DNA from: Haematobia irritans
Lineage: Eukaryota; Arthropoda; Insecta; Diptera; Muscidae
Reading direction: 5' to 3'
DNA: 64,000 nucleotides
Assembly: GCF_050003625.1 (NCBI RefSeq)
Contig: NC_134398.1
Location: 109,438,105-109,502,104 of the forward strand
Position 1 is the stretch's first letter, and each line of letters opens with the position of its first letter. Below, in pieces: positions 44,802 to 55,753 of the stretch. The notes beneath the pieces are model-generated. The model did no database searches and was not told the DNA's origin. It saw nothing but the letters and a program-made list of their open reading frames with translations. A program made the translations under genes and the position numbers.

Positions 44802-45187
44802 AATTCTTTCGGTACTTTTGACTCTATCAGCATTGATCTCACTTTTTCTACCAAAGTGCGGTTAAATCTTTCAGCAACTCCATTCTGCTGAGGAGTATAT
44901 GCTACCGTATGATGAACTTGGATACCTTTCTTTTTAAAATAATTTTTCGCATCTTTGCTAAGATATTCTGTGCCGCGATCTACTGTTATCATTGCAATTG
45001 GTACATTATGAAACGCACTTACCATTGACTCAAATTCAACAACTTTGTCAAAGACTTCTGATTTCTTCTTTATTAAATATATGTGTGCAAAATGGCTATA
45101 ATCGTCAATAAAACTTACGAAATATTTATTACCATCCCAAGTTTGAGGATCGAGTGGGCCACATACATCAGTGTGTATTCTCTCCAA
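44768..45187 (-). pseudogene. copia-type integrase core
   Basis: The frame contains HTDVCGPLDPQTWDG, FVSFIDDYSHF, ITVDRGTEYLS and TPQQNGVAERFNRTL, which give the DDE catalytic triad of a copia integrase. It is shifted against both neighbours. The upstream frame breaks at an A run near 45205 that looks one base short. The downstream break lies near 44780. These may be real mutations or assembly errors in homopolymers. Confidence 0.88.
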
Positions 45188-46554
45188 AACTCTTGTAGTT
45201 TTCGGACGATTTCATTAAAAGGATTGCGACAATGTTTACCTTGGACACACGCGTCACACATGCCAATTGAAGACACTTTTCCAATTCCATCTACCATATT
45301 GTATCGCACCAAATCTTGTAAGCACTTATCACTAGGATGTCCCATTCTTGAATGCCACAATTTGCTTTCATCAGATGAACTCGTAAATGCATTTGCTTTG
45401 TTGGCTATTTTCATTTTCAATTCATAAAGGTTACCATTTTTGAAAGCTTCCATGATGACTTTACCATTCTTTTTAAGTAGCGCTGCATTTTTAGAGAATT
45501 CTAAAGTGATTCCATTTTCAGTCAATTTTGGCACCGATAATAAATTATCACGGAGTTCTTTTACGTACAAAACGTCTCTAATTGTAACTGACACATGGTT
45601 GCAGCTTGTTTTTATCGTCCCTTTTTGATAGGCCATCAATTGTTCTGAATCTTTGGCAACACAAATTGTTACTGGATGGTTCACTTTTGTGAGATCATCG
45701 AAACACCAATCATACTTGCACATATGATCCGTGGCACCAGAGTCTATTTTAAATGAAATATACTTCGAGGAGTTCGAACATCTCTTACCAGCAGCACTAT
45801 CAGACATAAAACAAACAGATTCAGACGTTGACGCTGTATTTGCCTTTTCATTTCCTAATCGAACACGACAGTCCTTCTGTTTGTGTCCCCGCTTTTTGCA
45901 ACGGAAACAAATGCCAAGATATTTCTTCGGCTTCTTCTCACCAGTAAAAGCGGACACCTTTGTTACGTCATCTTCATAGCGATCTTGTCGTTTGGCATCT
46001 TCAGCTAACAGCCTTTGTTTCACAATATCTATGGATAGATCGTCTTCCTTCATGTTTTCCAACGCAGCCACTACCGGGTCAAAGGCATCTGGTAGTGTGA
46101 CAAAAAGTTGAGCTACCACATCATTTTCATTTATATTAGCTCCAGACGTTTTCAATTTTCTTATTAGATCGTCAAATGCTAATAAGTGTTTCCTTAAATC
46201 ATCTCCAGGTTTCATTCTCAAAAGGGCCAACTGCTTTCTTACCAAGGTCTGACTCGTAACCGACTTCTTAGCAAATGTATTTTGCAGAGCAGACCACATC
46301 TCCTTCGCAGTCTTTTTATCGCGAACACATTCCAAATACTCATCAGCTATTAGACTGACAATTGTAGATTTCGCCTTTTTATCCTTTTTAGCGAATGCCG
46401 CAACTTGTCCTGGTTCAGCGGGCATGTCCGCATTTATGGCATCAAGCAAATCCAAAGAATCCAAATACATCGTAACACGATAGCTCCAGTTTTCAAAATT
46501 AGATCCACGGAATTGTAATATTCCGTGACCTGATTCGTGCTTGGTGTCGCCCAT
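45115..46554 (-). pseudogene. copia-type Gag, protease and start of integrase
   Basis: The frame starts MGDTKHESGHG at 46554. The ATG lies inside the primer binding site. Gag (residues 1-240) has the copia capsid pattern (FRGSNFENWSYRVTMYL, KSTIVSLIADEYL) and one zinc knuckle CFRCKKRGHKQKDC near 215-228. The protease active site FKIDSGATDHMC is near 270. The GAG-pre-integrase region with its HHCC finger (LWHSRMGHPSDKCL, CDACVQGKHC) closes the frame before the shift at about 45205. Confidence 0.9.
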
Positions 46555-46558
46555 AACC
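46547..46558 (-). other. copia primer binding site overlapping the gag start codon
   Basis: Minus-strand GGTTATGGGCGA follows the LTR end directly. GGTTATGGGC is complementary to the anticodon-arm region of initiator tRNA-Met, the half-tRNA primer known for copia. The ATG of gag (46552-46554) is part of it. Confidence 0.75.
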
Positions 46559-46775
46559 TTTTATAATATTAACGCAGAAATTATTTTTATTTAAAAATTT
46601 ATTTGACAATTAAATATGCGTATGTACTCGAAGGAAGAATTTTTAAGACAAAGAAAAAAAAAACAAAATACAATTTTTGGTATACATTTAAGAATTCAAA
46701 GCATATGTGATTGAAGTAAAAAATAAAAACAATATAATATCAAAAAGTTACAAAGTGTAAATGAGTGTTTTAACA
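46559..46775 (-). repeat. copia-type 5' LTR
   Basis: 217 bp, same sequence as 42440-42654 with a two-base longer A run. Confidence 0.9.
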
Positions 46776-46989
46776 AAGTTGCTTGCGCTTTACACAAAAT
46801 GCAGGACACTCACACAAGAGGTGTTTAATTGATTCTTTTCCTCCGCATCATGACAGCTCATACAATGGTCATTATACCTCGCGCCAATAGGTTTTGCAAA
46901 ATCGCCTATCAGGCAGCGGCCCGTTATAGCAGATATCAGGAGTGATATCTGACGTCTCGAGAACACTAGCATATCTAGTGTGCGGTGTA
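46776..46989 (-). pseudogene. LINE B ORF2, C-terminal fragment
   Basis: Reverse complement of LINE A about 3540-3750: the end of RNase H domain linker and the Cys-His cluster (CMSCHDAEEK). Bounded by copia on the left and the hAT element at 46990 on the right. Confidence 0.85.
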
Positions 46990-47488
46990 CAAGGCCGTAT
47001 TCAGGGGGGGGGATGAGGGGGATCAACCCCCCCCCCCCCGAAATTAATGAATATTGTTATATAAATAAATATATATTTTTTAGCTGCATAGAAAAATCTT
47101 ATCGAAGATGTTGAAGAAAAGCTGGAGATTTTATTTTGAAAAACGCTTACCTATAAAACTTGCACAAATCATAGAATACTAGTTGAAAAGCCCGTCAAGC
47201 GACGGTCGAAAAAAAATTGTTTTTGTTCTCGCACCACAATTTTCATTTTTGGGAAATGTCTTCCTGTTTTTTATGTGTGTTTGTTGTTCTTTTTGTGAAC
47301 ATGACTCGCTTTGTTTGGCCATAGCAACAACAACGAAACAGCCAAACACACATGTGTAACTGAAATGGCGCAAAACCTGCGAAAATAACCTGCCTAATTC
47401 AGCGATGGAAGCACTTGGAGAGTGCAATAAAGAGATATTTCCAAACGTGCATATTCTTTTAAAAATTTTGGTCACTTTGCCAGTTACT

Positions 47489-49935
47489 CAGGGATGGAAA
47501 ATACAATTTTTAAGAAAGTACAAAGAAGGCATTTTTTGAGCGGAAAGGTACTTTTTACTAAATTTCACCAAAAATTTTACTGGAAGATTATTGTCAAGAG
47601 ACTGAATTTTAAAGAAAATAAAATTTTCACAAAATTTTCTATATAAATAAAATTTTGCAAAAAAATTCTATAGAAAAAAATTTGCAAAATTTTGTCTACC
47701 CGTGTAAAAATTGGGGGATCTGATTTGATATCATTAGATCTGAGCCAAGACATGGTCAGATCTGAGCTGATCCGAAAAATGGTTATATCTGGTCAGATCT
47801 AAATGCTATGAAATTGGATCTGATCAGATCTCAAAAATGAGACACATCTAATCAGATCTAATTAGATATAATTGTATATTATTTGATACAATTATATAAT
47901 TCGAGATCTTTCAACGCATAAAAGCCCATAATTTGTATATAATGTATAGAACCCATTTATTAGAACGTATGATAGATGTAAAAAGAAGAAACTTTTGTTA
48001 TTTGAAACTTAACAAGTACAATTTACGCAATTAATAGCAGTAAAACGCATTAAATGAAATTTACAATATAAATATTAAAATCATCTTGACTAATGAGGCT
48101 CCATCCACTTCGGTGCCTGCGTCAATAAGCAAAATTGCCTAAAAAACCAAGAAGGTATTGTTGAGAAGCCCCATCCTCAAGGTACGACTGTTTGGTGATG
48201 TCCGAGTGGGACATATATTAAAAAGGGCGACTTGCTCAGAAATGTTATTGCATAATCAAAATCTACTAAATGTTTTTTTAATGTTTGAATTTCTATTATT
48301 TAAGCAAACTACTAACTTTTGGGCAGTACGTCTGTTATTCCAAACCAACAGATTGTTTGCTACTTTAGCAGAAAAACTGCTAAAACAACACTTTTTTGTT
48401 TACCGAAAAAACAGCAGTCAGTGTTTCCTATTAACAGCAGTCTTTTTATATGAGTATATTTCAAAATAAAAATTAATTTTGAAGTCTACTTTGGATACTA
48501 AATAATGCTTTGGATGAGAGGTTAATTATACTCCAAACGCATGGGAACGACAAATACTAAATGGGTCTGTTAATTGCTTCTTTGCACATTTTCAACAATT
48601 TATTTTTATTACACTTTTTGACGTCAACCAGCAGTATCCGATAAAACATTTAAAAACTGGCGCTGATCATATTATATCCATTTCCAAAACTGACTGCTTT
48701 AGATTGTTAAAACTATTTGACGTGAAGGAGCTCAACCATGTTCTGAAACTCGAAAAACATGTTTGTAAATACTTTAAAATGTATTATGTAAGTCCGTTAA
48801 ATAAACAAAAGTTGTTTTTCCCATCTGTAACTTTGTGTATATATCTCGAATAGTTTTTTAGACGTATATTTCAAATATTTTTTTAATTTGTTCATGATTG
48901 TTTTTAATTATATTTTGGACCGTATTTAAACCCATATATATTCAGATATGATGTTATATCTACCATATCTTATTAGATATGGTCCTATCCAAGCTATATA
49001 TGGTCCTATCCAAGCATATATTATTAGATATGCCAGATATAATTAGATATTATACTATATATGATGAGATCTGCAATTATATCTAACCAGATCTAGCATC
49101 ATATATAGCATATCTGTGCATATCTAATTATATCTGAACTAATATCTGAACAGATCTAATTAGATCCAATTTGATATTATTAGATAGGATTGGATCCTCC
49201 AATTTTTACACGGGTATAGAAATAAAATTTTGCAAAAATTTCCTATAGAAATAAAATTTTTACAAAATTTTCAATTAAAATAAAATTTTGACAAAATTTT
49301 CTATAAAAATAAAATTTATTATTTATTTATTAAATTTAACTTAGCTTATATAAATATAAGGCAAGTATAAAGAAAAAAGAAATAGCATTAGCTACAAAGG
49401 CTATCAGCTAAACATTTTGATAAAATATAAAGGGAAACAGTGAAAATTTGATTTTACATATTATATAATTGTGTTGGTACGAGAAATGAAATTATATACT
49501 CTATTTATGTTATCTAAAGAAGGTATTTCTCTTCAGTTGTCGAATAAATCTTTCGCCTTTTACTAAAAATAAAATTTTGACAACATTGACGAAAAAAAAA
49601 ATCAATAATATAGAATCGCATTCTTTTCTCGACTAAAACATTCTTGAAGTTCAATAAAATCCTGTTTTTGACTATGTCTTTTACAAAATCGAGATTTTCT
49701 TCCCACATGAACATGTCTGTTTTGCCATATTTGTAAAAGACAATTAGCAAATAAGATTGATAAAGACTTTCTCAAAATATTAAAATATTTTGTCAAAGCT
49801 ATTGTACCATAAATCAGATATCGACTCAAAAATGTCTACACAAAAGGTACTAAATCATTCGCGGGGGTATTACGGTACTGACCGGGGTGTAAAAGTATTG
49901 AAGAAAGTACTATAGTACTGCATTTTCCATCCCTG
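47489..49935. mobile_element. Second hAT element nested inside the first
   Basis: Terminal repeats CAGGGATGGAAAATACAAT and (reversed) CAGGGATGGAAAATGCAGTA with the perfect 8-bp TSD CAGTTACT (47481-47488, 49936-49943), splitting the transposase frame of the outer hAT. Contains arrays of AAAATTTTCTATAGAAATA-type repeats (47530-47690, 49216-49320) interrupted by a TA-flanked element. No transposase seen. Confidence 0.88.
47699..49214. mobile_element. TA-flanked TIR element rich in AGATCT palindromes
   Basis: Ends CCCGTGTAAAAATTGGGGGATC and its near-perfect complement, flanked by TA (47697-47698, 49215-49216), as for Tc1/mariner-type insertion. The outer 200-300 bp on each side are crowded with AGATCTGATCAGATCT, TAGATATG and similar palindromes. 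An open frame at about 48558-48856 on plus reads through 95 codons up to a GTAAGT at 48787, and another covers 48158-48469. Neither shows a domain I know. Confidence 0.75.
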
Positions 49936-50099
49936 CAGTTACTACGTGCTCATCCGAACGTTCATTTTCAACATTGAAGAGATTAAAGACGTATATAAAG
50001 ACGTATGTCGGTTCATCGCCGAATAAATGTGCCGACTGAAGAAGTCATTGATTTATTTTCTGCCCAAAAAGGCAGTCGGCTCAATTTAATATTATAAAA

Positions 50100-51460
50100 C
50101 AAGTAAGAAAAGTCTAAAGTCGGGCGGGGCCGACTATATTATACCCTGCACCACTTTGTAGATCTAAATTTTCGATACCATATCACATCCGTCAAATGTG
50201 TTGGGGCTATATATGAAGGTTTGTCCCAAATACATACATTTAAATATCACTCGATCTGGAAGAATTTGATAGACTTCTACAAAATCTATAGACTCAAAAT
50301 TTAAGTCGGCCAATGCACTAGGGTGGAACCCAATGTTAGTAAAAAAATATGGGAAACGTTTAAATCTGAAGCAATTTTAAGGAAACTTCGAAAAAGTTTA
50401 TTTATGATTTATCGCTCGATATATATGTATTAGAAGTTTAGGAAAATTAGAGTCATTTGTACAACTTTTCGACTAAGCAGTGGCGATTTTACAAGGAAAA
50501 TGTTGGTATTTTGACCATTTTTGTCGAAATCAGAAAAACATATATATGGGAGCTATATCTAAATCTGAACCGATTTCAACCAAATTTGGCACGCATAGCT
50601 ATAATACTAATTCTATTCCCTGTGCAAAATTTCAACTAAATCGGAGCAAAAAATTAGCCTCTGTGGTCATATGAGTGTAAATCGGGCGAAAGCTATATAT
50701 GGGAGCTATATCTAAATCTGAACCGATTTCAACCAAATTTGGCACGCATAGCAACAATGCAAATTCTACTCCCTGTGCAAAATTTCAACTAAATCGGAGT
50801 TAAAAATTGGCCTCTGTGGTCATATGAGTTTAAATCGGTCGAAAGCTATATATTGGAGCTATATCTAAATCTGAACCGATTTCAACCAAATTTGGCACGC
50901 ATAGCTATAATACTAATTCTACTCCCTGTGCAAAATTTCAACTAAATCGGAGCAAAAAAATAGCCTCTGTGGTCATATGAGTGTAAATCGGGTGAAAGCT
51001 ATATATGGGAGCTATATCTAAATCTGAACCGATTTCAACAAAATTTGGCACGAATAGCTACAATGCTAATTCTACTCCCAGTGCAAAATTTCAACCAAAT
51101 TGGGGTAAAACTCTGGCTTCTGGGGCCATATAAGTCCATATCGGGCGAAATATATATATGGGAGCTATATCTAAATCTGAACCGATTTCTTCCAAAATCA
51201 ATAGGGATCTATTCTGAGCCAAAACACATACTTGTGCCAAATTTGAAGTCGATTGGACTAAAACTGCGACCTAGACTTTGATTACAAAAATGTGTTCACG
51301 GACAGACGGACAGACGGACATCGCTATATCGACTCAGGAACCCACCCTGAGCATTTTTGCCAAAGACACCATGTGTCTATCTCGTCTCCTTCTGGGTGTT
51401 GCAAACATATGCACTAACTTATAATACCCTGTTCCACAGTGTGGAGCAGGGTATAAATAT
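50100..51460. repeat. Calyptrate tandem-repeat element with 152-155-bp units
   Basis: Starts near GTCGGGCGGGGCCGACTATA followed by TTATACCCTGCACCAC and ends with CGGACAGACGGACA blocks and TACCCTGTTCCACAGTGTGG. The first and last parts are inverted copies of TTATACCCTGC(A/T)CCAC. Five units starting TATATGGGAGCTATATCTAA lie at about 50545, 50697, 50850, 51003 and 51158. No coding sequence. A related element is at 58480-59970. Confidence 0.8.
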
Positions 51461-51577
51461 TGTATACATACCTATGCATAAATAAAATTTTCTACACATG
51501 AGATTATATGAATATTTTTTTTTTTAAGTTGAACACCCCCCCTCCCCCCCGAAATTAAAATCCTGGCTACGGCCTTG

Positions 51578-53452
51578 GCGGTTTAAGTTGAAACGGGGCC
51601 ATATTTGCTTGATGCCGTTACAACCCTTGCAATTCTCCCATCGAACATTTGCCATCATAACAGCCTTCTCACGCAACATGAGCTTGCAGGTACCTAGGGG
51701 CATACCAACAAATTCCAGTTCCCCTGGAATGTGTAAGGTAGTCCCTAGCCTTGCCAACTCATCCGCTTCGCAGTTCCCCGGAATGTTCCTATGGCCAGGC
51801 ACCCATATTAGGTGAATAGTGTACTGCTCAGCAATCTCATTGAGAGATTTGCGGCAGTCGATGGCCGTTTTCGAGTTGAGGAACACAGAGTCCAAGGATT
51901 TTATTGCAGGTTGACTGTCTGAGTATATATTAATGCCCACATTTTTTGGAACATTACTTCTCAGCCAATTCGCCACCTCTCTTATTGCTAATATTTCAGC
52001 CTGAAAAACACTACAGTGATTAGGTAATCTTTTCGCTATTCGAAGTTCCAGATCGTTAGAATATACTCCGAACCCCACTTGTCCATCCAATTTGGAGCCA
52101 TCTATATATTCTTTATTCCCCGGGGTCTGTGTGCACCACGCCTCACTGTTGGGGATTAGAGTCTCAAACTTTTTGTCGAAAAGTGGACTCGCCAAAGTGT
52201 AATCCACTACGTTAGGCACATCTGGCATTATTTTGAGGACCGAACTGTGACCGTAACTTTTTTCCGACCACAGCGATAACTCGCGCAACCGCATAGGCGT
52301 TGTTGCAACTGACTGTTTGGCCAAAATGTCTAAAGGCAATAGATGCAACATGACATTAAGGGAATTTGTTCCTGTCTTGCTGAATGCGCCTGAAATACAC
52401 AAACACGCCATACGCCGAACTTTATCTAAACAAGTCGGTTTCTGAAGTGCCGGCCACCAGACTACAACACCATATAGCATTATAGGTCTAACCACTGCCG
52501 TGTATAGCCAATGCACAATTTTTGGTTTTAGTCCCCACTTTTTTCCTATTGCCTTTTTGCACGAGTACAAAGCTACCGTTGCTTTTCTCGCCCTTTCTTC
52601 AATATTAAGCTTAAAGTTCAGCTTCCTGTCCAAAATAACGCCAAGGTATTTTGCACACTCACCAAAGGGAATTTCAATACCCCCTAAGGAAATAGGCCCA
52701 ACCGTGGGAGTTTTGCGATCTTTGCAATACATGACTAATTCTGTCTTTGTTGGATTTACCCCAAGACCATTGTCTTTCGCCCATTTCTCAGTCATCCGGA
52801 GGGCCCTCTGAATAATATCTCTGATTGTGGTTGGGAATTTTCCCCTGACTGCCAGAGCCACATCATCTGCATATGCCACCACTTTCATCCTTTCTTTTTC
52901 TAGGGTAACCAGAAGGTTATTTATAGCAACATTCCAAAGAAGAGGTGATAGAACTCCTCCTTAGGGAGTGCCTCTGTTCACATACCTTTGTATGTTTGCT
53001 TGTCCTAGTGTGGCTGAAATACGTCTCGTCATTAGCAGTTCGTCTAACAGCCTAAGTATACATGGATCAACATTCAGAGTTGTACGTCCATTTAATATCG
53101 AGCTCGGATGGACATTATTGAACGCCCCTTCGATATCTAGAAACGCCACGATTGTGTATTCTTCGACAGATAGTGAGCTTTCAATATAGCTGACTAGTTT
53201 ATGTAATGCGGTCTCAGTAGACCTGCCCTTCGAGTATGCATGCTGTCATTTCGAGAACAAACTTGAATCGATGCTAGTTCTAAGATAAATATCTATCATC
53301 CTCTCCAGAGTCTTAAGTAGGAATGAGGATAAGCTGATTGGTCGGAAATCCTTCGCCCTCGAGTGAGAGGATTTTCCCGCTTTAGGTATGAAGACGACTT
53401 TTGTTTCCCTCCACTTTCCTGGGATATATGATAACTTGATACATCCTTTATA
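51578..53452 (-). pseudogene. LINE B ORF2, reverse transcriptase palm, thumb and RNase H
   Basis: Frames 53149-52961 and 52888-51524 carry RT motifs (VAFLDIEGAFNNV, GTP..., VVAYADDVALAV), the LGVILDRKLNF thumb and RNase H (FQAEILAIREV, YSDSQPAIKSL, WVPGHRNIPGNCEADELARLG). A TAA where LINE A has a glutamine-coding CAA (52962-52964 on plus: TTA) interrupts the PQGG motif. The last codons before 51578 run into the hAT element. Confidence 0.87.
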
Positions 53453-53454
53453 AA

Positions 53455-54386
53455 GGGTGATTTGTTAAGAGCTTGATAACTTTTTTTTTAAAAAAAAACG
53501 CATAAAATTTGCAAAATCTCATCGGTTCTTTATTTGAAACGTTAGATTGGTCCATGACATTTACTTTTTGAAGATAATTTCATTTAAATGTTGACCGCGG
53601 CTGCGTCTTAGGTGGTCCATTCGGAAAGTCCAATTTTGGGCAACTTTTTCGAGCATTTCGGCCGGAATAGCCCGAATTTCTTCGGAAATGTTGTCTTCCA
53701 AAGCTGGAATAGTTGCTGGCTTATTTCTGTAGACTTTAGACTTGACGTAGCCCCACAAAAAATAGTCTAAAGGCGTCAAATCGCATGATCTTGGTGGCCA
53801 ACTTACCGGTCCATTTCTTGAGATGAATTGTTCTCCGAAGTTTTCCCTCAAAATGGCCATAGAATCGCGAGCTGTGTGGCATGTAGCGCCATCTTGTTGA
53901 AACCACATGTCAACCAAGTTCAGTTCTTCCATTTTTGGCAACAAAAAGTTTGTTAGCATCGAACGATAGCGATCGCCATTCACCGTAACGTTGCGTCCAA
54001 CAGCATCTTTGAAAAAATACGGTCCAATGATTCCACCAGCGTACAAACCACACCAAACAGTGCATTTTTCGGGATGCATGGGCAGTTCTTGAACGGCTTC
54101 TGGTTGCGCTTCACTCCAAATGCGGCAATTTTTCTTATTTACGTAGCCATTCAACCAGAAATGAGCCTCATCGCTGAACAAAATTTGTCGATAAAAAAGC
54201 GGATTTTCTGCCAACTTTTCTAGGGCCCATTCACTGAAAATTCGACGTTGTGGCAGATCGTAAGTCTATTCATGATGAAATGTCAAAGCATACTGAGCAT
54301 CTTTCTCTTTGACACCATGTCTGAAATCCCACGTGATCTGTCAAATACTAATGCATGAAAATCCTAACCTCAAAAGAATCACCCTT
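53455..54386 (-). mobile_element. Mariner-like element, 932-bp deletion derivative, copy 1
   Basis: TA duplications (53453-53454, 54387-54388) and short terminal repeats AAGGGTGATT. Inserted in the RT region of LINE B. Same length and structure as the plus-strand copy at 58817-59748, so both descend from one internally shortened source. Encodes only the catalytic part of a transposase. Confidence 0.88.
53561..54214 (-). pseudogene. Tc1/mariner-superfamily transposase, catalytic part
   Basis: The 217-codon frame has ILFSDEAHFWLNG (first D), WFQQDGATCHTA (second D) and SCDLTPLDYFLWGYV (third D). I count 36 residues between the second and third aspartate. The N-terminal DNA-binding domain (about 100-110 residues) is missing. 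A difference near 54265 removes the in-frame ATG used in the other copy. A protein without the DNA-binding domain should not transpose the element by itself. Confidence 0.85.
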
Positions 54387-54388
54387 TA

Positions 54389-55753
54389 TATCGCCGACAA
54401 CCAGGGTATAATTTTGTCAGTTACTGCTTGTAACTCCGCCGGAGTAATTCCATCAGGTCCGGGGGATTTGAATTGTCCAAAGCTATTTAGCGCCCATCTT
54501 ATTCTAGTTTCCGATACAATTTCCTCGACGGGAAACGACCGCTGAGCAACTGTGGCACCGCCAATACATGGTTCAACCGTCTGATTTCCAGGAAAATGTG
54601 TGTCCGATAGTACCTCCAGCGTCTCCTCACTGGACGTTGTGCAATTGCCCTCCGACGTTTTAATGAAACCTGGAGCGGAGTTGGTGGATGCTAGACCCTT
54701 CCGTAGTCTGGAAGCCTCGGACGTATTCTCAATACTGCTGCAGTAATCATTCCAAGATGTATGCTGAGCCTTTCTCAGTTCTCGCTTGTATCCTCTCAGA
54801 TTCTTCTTGTAAGTGTCCCAATCCTCAGGGGCTCTGGTGGACTTTGCCTTGTTAAAGAGCTTCCTGTAGGATTTCCTCATATTACTTAATTCCGTAGACC
54901 ACCATGGTGGTCGATTTTCCCCCCTTGGCTTCCCTCTAGTGCATGCAGCTTGAGATGTTGAAGGCCTTAGTAATCCGCTCCACTGCGTGTTCGATATCTT
55001 GCACATTTCTCATATTTGTCTCTGTTATTTCCGGTATCATCATATTGAACGATTCCCTATACCTATTCCAATCAGCTTTCCTAACATTTGGCGGAAATAT
55101 GGTCTTGGTGATATGAACATCAAATTTGAAACTGATGTAGCGATGATCTGAGAAGCTATGTTCACTTAAAACCTGCCATTCAGATATCATTTCATTCAGT
55201 TCTTGCGAGGCCAAGGTGATGTCCAAAACCTCTTGCCTGTTTTTAGAGACAAAGTTTGGGGCATCTCCCTTGTTGCAAACTACCAGATTAGTACGCAAAA
55301 TAAACTCTATTAGCGACTCTCCACTTGCATTAGTATCACTACTTCCCCATATACTATGATGTGCATTCGCATCGCATCCCATAATGAGTTTCGTCTTTGT
55401 TTTCAGTGACTCCTCCACTAAGGTCTTAACGGCACATGGAGGCATCTCCCTGTCATGTCCCAATATTTGCATTTGGCTATTTCTAAACTGGCAACGACAG
55501 TGTCTGTATTGCACATTGAAGGAAGCAGAAACAAGTTGATACAGGCTCGATTTACATCATTACCAGTATACTGCAATAGTTTGAAACCCGGAGTACTTAA
55601 TTCACATATTTTGTTTTTATAAACATATGGTTCTTGAATAAGAACTATATCTATGTCCCCTTTCATCAGGAGAACTTTTAAGACAGCACATGCAGCCTTA
55701 CAATGATGAAGATTTATCTGGAGGATCCGTAGGACCATCGAGATTTTCAACAA
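54389..55753 (-). pseudogene. LINE B ORF2, endonuclease and first RT motifs
   Basis: Frames 55753-55418, 55514-54936 and 55006-54386 give the EEP endonuclease (LQINLHHCKAA, LIQEPY, GCDANAHHSIWGSS with the tryptophan that LINE A lost, FSDHRYISF) and the RT start (FKSPGPDGITPAELQ). Frameshifts near 55450-55510 and 54950 break the frame. The start at 55753 overlaps the end of ORF1 by 56 bases. Confidence 0.87.

Larger units (their letters stand above)
42440..46775 (-). mobile_element. Ty1/copia-type LTR retrotransposon, nearly intact
   Basis: Inserted in the 3' UTR of LINE B with the 5-bp TSD AAGTT (42435-42439, 46776-46780). The LTRs (42440-42654 and 46559-46775) differ essentially only in the length of an A run. 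The polypurine tract (GATTGAGAGGGGG on minus, 42655-42667) and a half-tRNA-type primer site are present. The integrase-before-RT order is diagnostic of copia. Only two frameshifts break the single gag-pol frame, so it is a young insertion. Confidence 0.93.
46990..51577 (+). mobile_element. hAT element with transposase C-terminal remnant, hosting further insertions
   Basis: Ends CAAGGCCGTATTCAGG and (reversed) CAAGGCCGTAGCCAGG, with 8-bp flanks GCGGTGTA/GCGGTTTA (7 of 8 identical) in LINE B. Inside, on plus, the frame around 47405-47488 (LGECNKEIFPNVHILLKILV) continues after the nested element at 49944 with SSERSFSTLKRLKTYIK. Together this is the hAT dimerisation domain. Near both ends are long C or G runs (46999-47040, 51533-51550). 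The nested element at 47489-49935 and the tandem-repeat element at 50100-51460 make up most of its length. Confidence 0.82.
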
